Source: Bin87 sp965220055
GTDB lineage: Bacteria; Chloroflexota; Dehalococcoidia; Lucifugimonadales; UBA3495
DNA: 64,000 nucleotides
Reading direction: 5' to 3'
Assembly (NCBI GenBank): GCA_965220055.1
Contig: CBDCPE010000004.1
Location: 744,001 to 808,000, forward strand
The notes beneath the pieces were generated by a model. The model had not been told where the DNA came from, did not search any database, and saw only the letters and a program-made list of their open reading frames with translations. Numbering within the stretch: position 1 is the first letter of the stretch; each line of letters starts with the position of its first letter. This document shows positions 35,424 to 44,740 of this stretch, piece by piece. Made by a program: the position numbers and the translations under genes.

Positions 35424-36266
35424 TTACAACACCGCCTCCGCGATCCTGTCAATCTCATCGAGCGCGCTGGCGTCGGTCGTGTCCCCGAGCCTTATTATCA
35501 CCCGGTTCGCCCCTGCGTCTTCAAATCGGGAAATAGTGTCACGGTCCGCCGCCTGTCCAAAAACCGTGATGTCAATGCCGGATGGATCCCTGCCCGAGGC
35601 TTCGGCGAGTTCGTCGATGGCAGCCTTACCCGCGGCGATTTGATCCGGGCTTGCAGCCGTCGGCATCCACCCATCCCCCCATCGGGCCACACGACGGAAC
35701 ACGTTCCTCGCGTTTCCCCCGAGGAGCACCGGAGGACCGCCTTCCTGCGCGGGTTTCGGGTTGCACTGTACGGGCGGGAAGTCGTAGAACCGGCCATGGT
35801 ATTCTGCGGAATCCTGTGTCCACAGTGCACGCATCACCTCGATCGCTTCGCGGGCTTGTGTCCACCGGTGATCGAAGTCACCTCCCATGATCTCGGTTTC
35901 CTCCCGCAACCATCCCGTTCCGATCCCCAGGATGAACCGCCCTCCTGAAAATCTGTCCAGCGTTGATATCGCGCCAGCCAGAACCAATGGGTTGCGCTCC
36001 GGAATTAGGGTGATACCTGTCCCCAGCTTGATCCTGGTCGTTACCGCCGACGCCCTGGCCAGTCCAATGTAGGGATCGCCCATGTCGGCCATATTCGGCG
36101 GTATCGATCCGTCAGGTGACCCGGGGTACTTGGATGTCGGGTTTGCCGGCATAACCGGATGCTCGGGCAACCATATGGACTCGAACCCGGCGCTTTCTGC
36201 CCTTGCGGCGATATCCGCCACGTCGATCGAGTTGGTCGAAATCGACATATTCAATCCGATGTCCAT
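35424..36266 (-). CDS. LLM-class oxidoreductase, probably F420-dependent
   Basis: A 280-residue protein of the luciferase-like superfamily, close to the F420-dependent branch that carries ARAESAGFESIWLPEHPVMP, KLGTGITLIPERNPLVLAGAI, LDRFSGGRFILGIGTGWLREE and RWTQAREAIEVMRALWT. The C-terminal GANRVIIRLGD closes the barrel. It is distinct from the gene at 3111. Substrate unknown. It has its own terminator and is divergent from the GYD gene. Confidence 0.85.
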   Translation of the reverse strand: MDIGLNMSISTNSIDVADIAARAESAGFESIWLPEHPVMPANPTSKYPGSPDGSIPPNMADMGDPYIGLARASAVTTRIKLGTGITLIPERNPLVLAGAISTLDRFSGGRFILGIGTGWLREETEIMGGDFDHRWTQAREAIEVMRALWTQDSAEYHGRFYDFPPVQCNPKPAQEGGPPVLLGGNARNVFRRVARWGDGWMPTAASPDQIAAGKAAIDELAEASGRDPSGIDITVFGQAADRDTISRFEDAGANRVIIRLGDTTDASALDEIDRIAEAVL

Positions 36267-36425
36267 TGTTGCCTCCAGGAGAATGCGCCGTTTGCCATAT
36301 TTGGCCGGGATGATAGCACCGCCCTCAGCGCGCGTCCATGCGGATGTCCAGTCCGCCGATGATATACTTAGCGATGGTGTTTTATTCTCATCGAGAAGTT
36401 CAATCTCATAATCGGGAATGGTGCG

Positions 36426-36815
36426 ATGCCGTTGTACATAATGCTTGCCAATTTCACCGGCCGGGGAAGGCGCATGCGCCAGGACAACCCCGACTTGCTG
36501 AGCGACGCTGCTGAGGATGCGGAAACTTCCGATAGCAAGGTGTTGTCACAATACGCGGTGCTAGGGCGTCACGACTTCGTGATTATCACCGAGGCCGAAG
36601 ACAATCATGCAGCAGCAAGGCTGTCCTTGGACTTGGGCGTCCGGGCAGGATTGAACATTGAAACCCTGCCAGCCATGCCGGTCGGAGTCCTCTCAGACGA
36701 GGAACATATCAGCATCCTGCGGGACGTAGCGGTTGCTCTCACCGTCCCGAACGGCCCTGACGGGTCCGACGATGAAAGCCACGATGCTTGGCGGCTGCCC
36801 GACGAACCCGACTAA
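36426..36815 (+). CDS. GYD-domain protein
   Basis: A 129-residue protein of the GYD family of small ferredoxin-like-fold proteins. MPLYIMLANFTGRGRRMRQD, then LSQYAVLGRHDFVIITEAEDNHAAARLSLDLG, match the family, in which a Gly-Tyr/Arg-Asp pair (here GRHD) sits in the centre. The C-terminal ~25 residues are acidic. Function of the family is unknown. thiD follows 30 nt later. Confidence 0.8.
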   Translation: MPLYIMLANFTGRGRRMRQDNPDLLSDAAEDAETSDSKVLSQYAVLGRHDFVIITEAEDNHAAARLSLDLGVRAGLNIETLPAMPVGVLSDEEHISILRDVAVALTVPNGPDGSDDESHDAWRLPDEPD

Positions 36816-36845
36816 ACGGATCCAAAGCCACAGGCGGAACCTGAT

Positions 36846-37643
36846 ATGCCCGATGCGCGTCCACCAACCGTGATGACTATCGCCGGCTCCGACTCGGGAG
36901 GTGGGGCTGGTATCCAGGCGGACCTGAAAACCTTTTCCGCTTTGGGCGTGTTCGGCACCTCTACCCTCACCGCGATCACCGCCCAAAATACCGTTGGCGT
37001 CACGGCCGTACACGAGGTTCCCACTGACATCATCGCCGCACAAATTGACGCCGTAATCACGGATATCGGAGCCGACGCCGTCAAGACCGGCATGCTGTCC
37101 TCCAATGAAATCGTGGAAACGGTAGCTGAGGCCATCCGGCGTCACGGCATTGTCAACCTCGTGGTTGATCCCGTTATGGTAGCCAAAAGCGGCGATCGTC
37201 TCCTGCGTGAGGAAGCGATTTATGCCATCTGCAACTCCCTGATCCCTCTTGCGGCCGTAGTGACGCCCAACATCCCGGAGGCCGAAGATTTGACGGGTCT
37301 ACGTATCCGGACCGACGATGAGGTCCGGGAGGCCGCGATCCGCATAGTCAGCATGGGCGCTCGCTCGGTTGTCATAAAAGGAGGCCACCGCGACGGCCCA
37401 CCCACGGACGTGCTTTACGACGGTCGTGAGTTCCTGGAGTTCACCACGGAGCGGATCCCTTCAACGAACACTCACGGGACCGGTTGCACGTTTGCCTCTG
37501 CAATAGCCGCCGGGCTCGCCCACGGGTTGGACCTACCCGTCGCAGTGGAACAGGCTAAAGATTACGTAACCGCGGCCATTCGCACTTCCTATCCCATTGG
37601 CCGGGGTCATGGCCCGTTGCATCATTTCCACGCGTATTGGTGA
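36846..37643 (+). CDS. thiD: Hydroxymethylpyrimidine/phosphomethylpyrimidine kinase
   Basis: Phosphorylates the pyrimidine half of thiamine twice before ThiE joins it to the thiazole. A 265-residue ribokinase-fold protein: TIAGSDSGGGAGIQADLKTF, GTSTLTAITAQNTVGV, VVDPVMVAKSGDRLL, VVTPNIPEAEDLTG, VVIKGGHRDGPPTDVLYDG and the anion-hole motif NTHGTGCTFASAIAA. It ends with the usual GRGHGPLHHFH. No TPP riboswitch is visible upstream. Confidence 0.95.
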   Translation: MPDARPPTVMTIAGSDSGGGAGIQADLKTFSALGVFGTSTLTAITAQNTVGVTAVHEVPTDIIAAQIDAVITDIGADAVKTGMLSSNEIVETVAEAIRRHGIVNLVVDPVMVAKSGDRLLREEAIYAICNSLIPLAAVVTPNIPEAEDLTGLRIRTDDEVREAAIRIVSMGARSVVIKGGHRDGPPTDVLYDGREFLEFTTERIPSTNTHGTGCTFASAIAAGLAHGLDLPVAVEQAKDYVTAAIRTSYPIGRGHGPLHHFHAYW

Positions 37644-37739
37644 AATCCGCGCTCCGTTATAATCGGGATTCAGGTGGGATTTTTGGGTTTTCAGCCAGCG
37701 GGTTGGCCCATCCGCACTCAACTATGAGGTATTACAGCC

Positions 37740-40700
37740 ATGCCAGGTTTTGACGTGGTTTCCAGTCGGGTCAGCTTCCCGGAACTCGACGCCGAAATCC
37801 TTGATTATTGGAAGAAACGCGACGTGTTCCGTCGTTCCGTCGACGATCGCCCGGACGCTCCGCTTTTCATGATGTATGAAGGCCCTCCTACTGCCAATGG
37901 CAGTCCGGGCATTCACCACGTTTTGGCCCGCGTGTTCAAGGACGTTATCTCTCGCTACCGCACGATGAAGGGTTCCCGCGTCATCCGCAAAGGCGGCTGG
38001 GACACCCACGGGCTTCCGGTGGAAATGGCGGTCGAGCAGGAGTTGGGCCTGTCCTCCAAGCGAGACATCGAGGAATACGGCATCGCCGAGTTCAACAAAC
38101 GCTGTCGGGAAAGCGTCTTCCGCTATGTCAAGGACTGGGAGGTGATGACCGACCGCATCGGCTACTGGGTGGATATGGACGACCCCTACGTCACCCTGGA
38201 AACCGACTACATCGAAACCGGCTGGTGGATCCTCAAACAGTTGTGGGATCGGGGCCTGCTGTACCAGGACCGCCGCGGCACCCCGCACTGCCCGCGCTGC
38301 GTCTCCAGTTTGTCGTCCCACGAAGTCGCCCTGGGTTACCGCGAAAACACTCCTGATCCGTCGGTTTTCATCAAATTCGAAGCCACGGCATGGCCCGGCG
38401 ACGTGCCGGCATACTTCCTGGCCTGGACGACCACCCCGTGGACCCTGCCGGGCAACACGGCCTTGGCCGTTGACTCCGACGCCGAGTACTCGGTCGTCTC
38501 GGTTGCCGATCATCAACTCATCCTGGCCACTGCGTTGCTCAAGGTACTCCACGATGATTACTCCGTAATCGAAACGCTACGGGGCAGTGAACTCGTGGGA
38601 CACTCGTACCAACCCCTTTACGACGCCACCGAATTCAGTTCACCCATACAGCAGTTCGTTCGCCGCGACGGCGTGACCCAGCTGGAGGACGCAGATTTCT
38701 ACTCCCCACGTGTCGTTGCTGCTGATTTCGTCAGCATGGAAGACGGCACCGGCATCGTTCACATTGCCCCGGCCTTTGGCGACGAAGACCTGGCGCTGGG
38801 CCGCGAAAGGGAGTTGGCCTTCGTCCAACCGGTTGACCTGCAAGGCGTAATCACCGGCGACTACCCCTTTGCCGGCAAGTTCGTAAAAAACGCCGACCCG
38901 GAAATCGCCGCCGACTTGGAGGCCCGCGGTCTGCTTTACCATCAGGGCGTCTATCATCACACCTACCCCTTCTGCTGGCGGTGCGACACGCCGCTGCTCT
39001 ATTACGCCAAGACTTCCTGGTACATCCGCACCACCGCCGTCAAAGATCGGTTGGTGGACATCAACAGCGGCATCAACTGGTATCCGGGCCACATCCGCGA
39101 GGGCCGCTTCGGCGAATGGCTCCGCAACAACGTGGATTGGGCCATCTCCCGGGAACGCTATTGGGGCACGCCGATACCAATCTGGCGGTGCGACCAGTGC
39201 GACGACATGCGCTGCGTAGGCAGCGTCGCGGAACTCGCGGAATGTTCCGATGAGGATCTCAGCGGTCTCGACCTACACCGTCCTTACGTTGATGACGTGG
39301 CCTGGCCGTGCCAATCTGAGGGCTGCGGCGGCGTTATGCAACGCATCCCGGAGGTGATGGATTGCTGGTTTGACTCCGGAATGATGCCCTACGCCCAATG
39401 GCATTATCCCTTCGAAAACTCCGAAATCGACAACGACGGCCGGTTGCCGGCTGACTATATCTGTGAAGCGGTGGACCAAACCCGCGGCTGGTTCTACAGT
39501 CTTCACGCCCTGTCCACGTTGCTCAAGGATGACGTCGCTTACCGCAACGTCATCTGCCTCGGGCTTATACTGGACGGACGCGGCCGCAAGATGAGCAAGC
39601 GGCTCGGCAACATCGTCGAGCCGGACACCATTCTGGACACTCATGGCGCCGACGCTTTGCGCTGGTATCTGTTCACCGCATCGCACCCGGGTGAACCCAG
39701 GCGCTTCTCCGACCGTCTGGTACAGCAAACCCTGCGCCAGGTGTTGCTGACCTTGTGGAACGTCTACTCGTTCTTCACTAACTATGCGAACATCGACGAA
39801 TTCGAGCCGTCGCAAATTCCAGAGGGATGGCTCCCGGAAGCCGAGCTCGATCGCTGGATCCTGGCCGAGCTCAACCAGTTGGTTCAGGTCGTGGATGATC
39901 ACCTGGACAACTACAACCCCACCGACGCCGGACGCCGGATCGCCGGGTTCATCGACGTTCTCTCTAATTGGTACGTCCGCCGTTCGCGTCGTCGTTTCTG
40001 GAAGTCGGAAAACGATACGGATAAGCTCGCCGCCTACGCAACGCTCTATCGTTGCTTGACCACGGTGGCCAGGCTCATGGCCCCCCTGGCACCTTTCATA
40101 TCCGAGCAGATGTACCGCAATCTGGAACTTCGCTACGAACCTGACGGGCCCGACAGCGTGCATTTGGCCTCCTACCCGGTGGCAGACGCCTCCCTGATCG
40201 ATCAACCCATCATGGAGGCAACCCGCTTGGCGATTCGCGTATCCAGCATGGGCCGTGCGGCGCGGAGCAAGGCTGGACTAAAGGTCCGCCAACCGTTGGC
40301 GGAGGTAGTGGTCAAGACCCGAACCGATGCTGAAGCCGAATACTTGGGCCAGGTGCGTCCGCAGATCCTCGAGGAACTGAACATCAAGGAGTTGCGATCG
40401 GCCGAAGGTGCCGGCAACCTCTACGCTCAGGCTCAGGCGTTCGTCGGCGACGATAGCGATACAGTGGTTTCGGTCGCTGGCTATTCGGCGGCCCTGGAAG
40501 CCGGCTACATGGTCGCGGTGGACGCCCGTATCACTCCTGACTTGGCTGACGAGGGCCTGGCACGAGAACTTGCCCACCGGATCCAGAACCTACGTAAGAA
40601 TGCCCGGTTTGAGATCACCGACCGCATCGTCACCTATTACGATGGACCCGACGACATCGCGCGCGTAATGGCCGTCCACGGCGATTACATCAAGCAGGAA

Positions 40701-40814
40701 ACCCTCAGTGACGAGTTGCTTGGCTCAGTTCCTCACGACGCCGCCAAATCGGAGACCGCGCAGATAGAAGGGATGGAAGTCATTCTCGGGGTGCGCCGTC
40801 TGACCCGCGTCTAA
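37740..40814 (+). CDS. ileS: Isoleucyl-tRNA synthetase, type 2
   Basis: Charges tRNA-Ile and edits valine. 1024 residues. GPPTANGSPGIHHV is the HIGH-type motif and GRKMSKRLGN the KMSKS motif; KGGWDTHGLPVE and the CP1 editing segment with AWTTTPWTLPGNTAL are present. The HIGH region and the lack of a C-terminal zinc motif match the type 2 (eukaryote-like) class, which in other bacteria is linked to natural mupirocin tolerance. GAGGT precedes the ATG. The 96-nt upstream gap is too short for a T-box leader. mutM follows after 6 nt. Confidence 0.95.
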   Translation: MPGFDVVSSRVSFPELDAEILDYWKKRDVFRRSVDDRPDAPLFMMYEGPPTANGSPGIHHVLARVFKDVISRYRTMKGSRVIRKGGWDTHGLPVEMAVEQELGLSSKRDIEEYGIAEFNKRCRESVFRYVKDWEVMTDRIGYWVDMDDPYVTLETDYIETGWWILKQLWDRGLLYQDRRGTPHCPRCVSSLSSHEVALGYRENTPDPSVFIKFEATAWPGDVPAYFLAWTTTPWTLPGNTALAVDSDAEYSVVSVADHQLILATALLKVLHDDYSVIETLRGSELVGHSYQPLYDATEFSSPIQQFVRRDGVTQLEDADFYSPRVVAADFVSMEDGTGIVHIAPAFGDEDLALGRERELAFVQPVDLQGVITGDYPFAGKFVKNADPEIAADLEARGLLYHQGVYHHTYPFCWRCDTPLLYYAKTSWYIRTTAVKDRLVDINSGINWYPGHIREGRFGEWLRNNVDWAISRERYWGTPIPIWRCDQCDDMRCVGSVAELAECSDEDLSGLDLHRPYVDDVAWPCQSEGCGGVMQRIPEVMDCWFDSGMMPYAQWHYPFENSEIDNDGRLPADYICEAVDQTRGWFYSLHALSTLLKDDVAYRNVICLGLILDGRGRKMSKRLGNIVEPDTILDTHGADALRWYLFTASHPGEPRRFSDRLVQQTLRQVLLTLWNVYSFFTNYANIDEFEPSQIPEGWLPEAELDRWILAELNQLVQVVDDHLDNYNPTDAGRRIAGFIDVLSNWYVRRSRRRFWKSENDTDKLAAYATLYRCLTTVARLMAPLAPFISEQMYRNLELRYEPDGPDSVHLASYPVADASLIDQPIMEATRLAIRVSSMGRAARSKAGLKVRQPLAEVVVKTRTDAEAEYLGQVRPQILEELNIKELRSAEGAGNLYAQAQAFVGDDSDTVVSVAGYSAALEAGYMVAVDARITPDLADEGLARELAHRIQNLRKNARFEITDRIVTYYDGPDDIARVMAVHGDYIKQETLSDELLGSVPHDAAKSETAQIEGMEVILGVRRLTRV

Positions 40815-40820
40815 GCCGGC

Positions 40821-41633
40821 ATGCCCGAACTCCCAGAAGTCGAAAACACCCGTCAATACCTGCTCCGCAGCGGCCTGGTGGGTCGCCGTTTCTCGGTGCC
40901 GGATATCACCTGGCACAAAACGGTCCACATGCCTTCCGTCGGTGAGTTCATCGAAGGCGTGGCCGGGCGATATGTAACGGACCTACTGCGACGCGGGAAA
41001 TATTTGATTGCTCCTCTGGATGACGATCAATTCTTGGTCCTGCATCTGGGCATGACCGGCAGTCTGCGCATCCACGACGCCCAGCGGGAACCACCCTCCA
41101 TGGTCCGGCACACCTTCCCACTGGACGATGGCCGCCAGATGCGTTTTATCGACCCTCGCAAGTTCGGACACCTGTGGTTGCTGCCCGATCCGGCTGCGGC
41201 CATGCGAAAAATGGGCCCCGAGCCGCTGGAAGTAACCTTCACTGTTCGTGTACTTACCGAAGCTCTGTCGAACCGTCGGTCCCCCATCAAAGCCGTTCTG
41301 CTCGATCAATCCGTGATCGCGGGCATGGGCAATCTCTACGCTGACGAAGCTTTGTTTTTGTCCGCGATACACCCGGAACGCCTGGCTCAGGATTTAAGCG
41401 ACGACGAATCACAGGCCCTGCACGCCGGCATTGTCCAGGCCCTGTCGATTTCCGTCGCTGCCTATGCTGCTGCAAGGGACGCCGAATGGCCGGATCCGCC
41501 GGTAGCCCTCTCTCCCTGGTCAATTCCCAGGTCGACCAACCAACCGTGCCCGAAATGCCGGGGTGTGGTCCAGATGGTACGGGTGCGCGGGCGCAGTTCG
41601 TGGCATTGCCCCTCGTGCCAGCCTGCCGGTTGA
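40821..41633 (+). CDS. mutM: Formamidopyrimidine-DNA glycosylase
   Basis: Removes 8-oxoguanine and formamidopyrimidines from DNA and nicks the site. A 270-residue protein starting MPELPEVENTRQYL, where Pro2 and Glu3 are catalytic. DDQFLVLHLGMTGSLRI, DPRKFGHLWLL, KAVLLDQSVIAGMGNLYADEALF (helix-two-turn-helix) and the zinc finger CPKC then CPSC at the end are all present. Six nt after ileS, so probably cotranscribed. Confidence 0.95.
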   Translation: MPELPEVENTRQYLLRSGLVGRRFSVPDITWHKTVHMPSVGEFIEGVAGRYVTDLLRRGKYLIAPLDDDQFLVLHLGMTGSLRIHDAQREPPSMVRHTFPLDDGRQMRFIDPRKFGHLWLLPDPAAAMRKMGPEPLEVTFTVRVLTEALSNRRSPIKAVLLDQSVIAGMGNLYADEALFLSAIHPERLAQDLSDDESQALHAGIVQALSISVAAYAAARDAEWPDPPVALSPWSIPRSTNQPCPKCRGVVQMVRVRGRSSWHCPSCQPAG

Positions 41634-41751
41634 CCACGGTCCCTCCCATCCGACCAGCGACTTTACGCCAGACTTCCCCTCATTCCCGTGTATCAGGTGA
41701 GGTCCCGTTCTCGCCCCCACGACTTTTGCCGGGCCGTTCGGTTCTCATGGT

Positions 41752-41785
41752 GTCATTGCGAGCGAAACGCGGCAATCTCGTCGCC
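41752..41785. repeat. Palindrome-like intergenic repeat of the GTCATTGCGAGCG type
   Basis: GTCATTGCGAGCG followed shortly by CGGCAATCTCG resembles a short repeat I recall from intergenic DNA of many bacteria. Only one copy is recognised in this window, so this rests on memory of the motif. Confidence 0.4.
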
Positions 41786-41836
41786 ACGCCATACGACTTG
41801 CAAAAAAACAGACCCTGACGAGCGGAACTCGACCCC

Positions 41837-41866
41837 TTGCATTACATAGGACGCCCGTTCTATAAT
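41837..41866 (+). promoter_or_regulatory. Promoter upstream of the aldolase-furan synthase fusion
   Basis: TTGCAT (41837-41842) and TATAAT (41861-41866), spacer 18 nt. If used, the transcript has a ~680-nt leader before the ATG at 42553. Confidence 0.5.
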
Positions 41867-42311
41867 AGTCGCGTCAGGCATTTCCGCCGCCAGGCCAGCG
41901 GCGTCGCCAAACCTACATCCGAATAGCTAGGCGATACGGTTTCGGGTCGGCAACGGCCCCAGTCGGTTCTTCGCATCATGGTCGCCAGCGGCCGCTACCC
42001 GCTCTTTATTCGACGGGGCGGCCGAGTGTCGACCCTGCGGGTGTCACCTCCGCCCCGTGCCGTGCGGCACCGGTCTCATCAGCCGGCTGCCCGCGGGTCA
42101 CGGAAGCTTGGGACTCAAAAACTATGCGAGCAAAAAAGTGTTGGCCGTGCTCCGACACCGTCCCGAAACCGTAACGCCTGACACCCAAATCAAAACATCC
42201 AACCGTCACACCATCCAAAAGCAGGAAGTAAGTCACCCACAGGTACATCTCACCGCGCCCAGGCGTCGTGACCGGACGATTGCATAGCGCGAGCAGCAAC
42301 CGTTATCCGAA

Positions 42312-42372
42312 CATGCTGAACCTGTCGAAGGACGCCGGCTCGACTGGCTGGTGGTTCGGCTGGCTCACCATG
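42312..42372. repeat. Imperfect inverted repeat, miniature-element-like
   Basis: CATGCTGAACCTGTCGAAGG (42312-42331) matches the reverse complement of 42353-42372 at 14 of 20 positions. The wording (CTGTCGAAGG and GGCTCACCATGAG) resembles a short palindromic repeat that I recall from intergenic DNA of various bacteria. Confidence 0.45.
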
Positions 42373-42552
42373 AGAGGACTATGGAGGACCTCGCAATCAG
42401 TCCCGGTCGGGCTGGCGCGGCTTTTGTTGACGACGTGGCAAGTCGGCCCGTACACTGTCTCACGCCAAGCGGATTTGTCCGCCGGGTACATTGCCGGCTA
42501 TCCGCGTTATTGGTTCACAAGGCAGGGCAATTGTCGTTGGAGGCTTTCTATC

Positions 42553-44652
42553 ATGGCCGGTTACCGCAAGCACGAAGCGCAGGAATGGGCCTGGCAAACC
42601 TTGAAAGGGCAATGGACCACGCTGGTTACGCCCTTCACGCCGGACAATCAGGTGGACACTGAAGGTCTCCGCCGGAACATTCGCCACGTTCAAAGCTTGG
42701 GCGTGCGAGGCGGCGGTTGCACTTGGAACATGGGCGAATTCTGGAGCTTGACCGAAGGCGAGCGCCGGTTGGTGATGGACACCGTGGCCGACGAAGCTGC
42801 GGGTCATTGGCTCATTGGGGCCCACGTGACTGACACGTCGTTGCAGGAAAGCATCGCCTTGGCCAGGCACGCTGAGCTCCGCGGCTTTGATCTGCTGATC
42901 ATTGCCCCCTCATACATGGTGACCAAGACAGAGGACCAGGTCGTAGACTTCGTGCGTCAGGTTGCTGAAAACACCGAACTGGCGATGATGTTCTACAATT
43001 CTCCCCAGTTCGGGATAACGATCAGCCCCCAGGGATTGAAGCGATTGTGTGCCATCCCCAACGTCGTTGGAGTGAAAGAGGCCAGCTTCAATCAGCAAAT
43101 TTCCATCGAAACCCATCTCTTGGTCGGCCGCGACGCCATCATCAGCACTCCCGACGAGTGGATTTTCCACAAGGCCAGGGAACTGGGTTTCCACCAGCAA
43201 GTGATGTTCGCCAACACCTCCGATTGGCGGTTCGACACGCCTCGGCACAATTACTATACCCAATTCATCGACCGCGCCACTGCCGGCGACCTTGATGTGG
43301 ACTTCTACAACCGCTATTTGAAGGACATCAAAGCCCTGTCCGACAAATGGTGGGGCGGCACGATGAAAAAGAGCGGCGGCGCGCTGCCTGTGGCGATGTG
43401 CAAGGCGTGGGGTGAGATGATGGGCATGGCGGGCGGGAGCGTCCGCGCCCCGTTGCAGGACTTGACCCACGATGAGAAGGTTGAGTTGTGGAACGAGTTG
43501 GAACCTTTGCTCCCCCGCGCTACTACGCCAGCCCCACCCACCCGGGAAGTAATCCATGGCCGCCCGCCCGCGACCTGGCTCAACGGCAATGGCGTGCGTG
43601 ACGGGCGCAGCGGCCTCTCGGAGGCTGGCATGATGCTGTTGGTCAGTGTCCAGAACATGGCCGAGGCATTGGAAGCCGACCGAGGCGGGGCCGACATCAT
43701 CGACGTCAAGAACCTACAGGAAGCCTTGGTTGGATCAGGTCACCCCATTCTCGTTCGAGAAATTCGCGAACGGATCCCGGCCGAAAAACACGTTAGCGTT
43801 ACGTTGGGTGTAGTGCCCAACCAGCCCGGCACCGTGGCGATGGCGGTCCACGCCGCCACATTGTTGGATGCTACTTCCGTCAAAGTTGGCTTCCGGGTTG
43901 CAGACTACGAAACAGCGGTCGAGGTCCTGCGAGAATCTCGCGCCGCAATCGGCGATTCCGAAACCAAGCTGATTGGCTCCTTGTTCGCTGACAATCTGCT
44001 CTTCGAGGGGGGCCTCGACCCTCAACTCATGGTGAAGTTGGCCATCGACAGCGAGTGCGACGGCTTTTTGATCGACACTCTCACCAAAGATGGTAGGAAC
44101 CTGTTTGACTTCATGCCAGAACCCCTGTTGCGGGACATGGTAATGGAGGCCAAGCAGGCCGGTCTGAGTACCGCCTTGAGCGGGCACCTCAAGCTGGAGA
44201 ATCTGGACGAACTGGCCCGCATTAACCCCGACATCGTCGGCGTACGGGGAGCCGTGTGCTCCAGCGGAGAGCGTGACCGTGCTGTAGCTTGGGAGGCTGT
44301 TGCCTACTTCAAGGAGCAATTGGACCTCCGAAAGACCGGCGTGATTGACGTGCGCGCACCTGTGGGTGCCGGTCCGAATGGTAACGGATACGCGAACGGC
44401 AACGGCCATGGAAACGGTTGGACTGTGATCGATGGCCGCGGCAAGAACTGTGCCGGTGTCATTGCTGCGCTGAGCCGTCAGATGGAATACGACCGTACTT
44501 CCTTCATTGAGGCCATCCTCCATGACGCTCTAAACATCTACGACGTCATTTACTGGGCCGAGCAGGCCGGGCACCGCCTGTTAACCCAACGCAAAGAAAA
44601 CGACGGAACGCTCAGAGTGTTGATCGAACCCTACGGCAACGGTAACCACTGA
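42553..44652 (+). CDS. Triple fusion: DapA-type aldolase, MfnB-type furan phosphate synthase, TusA-like domain
   Basis: A 699-residue protein. Residues ~12-315 form a dihydrodipicolinate-synthase/N-acetylneuraminate-lyase-type barrel with Schiff-base Lys175 (VGVKEASFN) and Tyr148 (FYNSP). Residues ~361-595 match MfnB, the (5-formylfuran-3-yl)methyl phosphate synthase that condenses two glyceraldehyde-3-phosphates; both lysines are present (Lys386 in DIIDVKN, Lys512 in DTLTKDGRNLFDF). A Gly/Asn linker (~605-622) leads to a TusA-like domain whose CPxP motif is reduced to CAGV, keeping Cys633. ATG 42553 has GGAGG nine nt upstream. A terminator-type hairpin and a molybdenum hydroxylase operon follow. 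The substrate of the DapA part and the role of the fusion are not known. Confidence 0.85.
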   Translation: MAGYRKHEAQEWAWQTLKGQWTTLVTPFTPDNQVDTEGLRRNIRHVQSLGVRGGGCTWNMGEFWSLTEGERRLVMDTVADEAAGHWLIGAHVTDTSLQESIALARHAELRGFDLLIIAPSYMVTKTEDQVVDFVRQVAENTELAMMFYNSPQFGITISPQGLKRLCAIPNVVGVKEASFNQQISIETHLLVGRDAIISTPDEWIFHKARELGFHQQVMFANTSDWRFDTPRHNYYTQFIDRATAGDLDVDFYNRYLKDIKALSDKWWGGTMKKSGGALPVAMCKAWGEMMGMAGGSVRAPLQDLTHDEKVELWNELEPLLPRATTPAPPTREVIHGRPPATWLNGNGVRDGRSGLSEAGMMLLVSVQNMAEALEADRGGADIIDVKNLQEALVGSGHPILVREIRERIPAEKHVSVTLGVVPNQPGTVAMAVHAATLLDATSVKVGFRVADYETAVEVLRESRAAIGDSETKLIGSLFADNLLFEGGLDPQLMVKLAIDSECDGFLIDTLTKDGRNLFDFMPEPLLRDMVMEAKQAGLSTALSGHLKLENLDELARINPDIVGVRGAVCSSGERDRAVAWEAVAYFKEQLDLRKTGVIDVRAPVGAGPNGNGYANGNGHGNGWTVIDGRGKNCAGVIAALSRQMEYDRTSFIEAILHDALNIYDVIYWAEQAGHRLLTQRKENDGTLRVLIEPYGNGNH

Positions 44653-44691
44653 ACGCTCGGCGCAAATACCGCGACATTGATTGGTCCGTTT

Positions 44692-44721
44692 CATCGGGGC
44701 GGGGAAATTCCCGCCCCGATG
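44692..44721. terminator. Terminator-type hairpin after the fusion gene
   Basis: CATCGGGGCGGG (44692-44703) pairs perfectly with 44710-44721 around a 6-nt loop, 40 nt after the stop. The U tract is weak. Confidence 0.65.
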
Positions 44722-44740
44722 GATTCTAGTTGCGGGTTCA

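Larger units (their letters stand above)
41634..42552. other. Long intergenic region with promoter and palindromic repeats
   Basis: About 900 bp with no gene I accept. Contents: a palindrome-like repeat at 41752-41785, a promoter at 41837-41866, GC-rich possibly structured sequence at 41880-42250, and an inverted-repeat element at 42312-42372. A frame opening at 42268 runs into the fusion gene but crosses the repeat and lacks a ribosome site. Confidence 0.5.

Noticed and set aside
36816..36845. TPP riboswitch before thiD (and before thiE at 20934)
   Set aside because: The gaps are too short and lack the CUGAGA and ACCUGAUC elements.
39273..40205. A 310-codon open frame antisense to ileS
   Set aside because: It lies fully inside a clear ileS gene; long antisense frames are common in GC-rich coding DNA and no motif is seen.
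42268..42552. Upstream extension of the aldolase-furan synthase fusion by 95 codons
   Set aside because: It crosses a repeat element, reads as random protein and lacks a ribosome site; ATG 42553 has a strong one.
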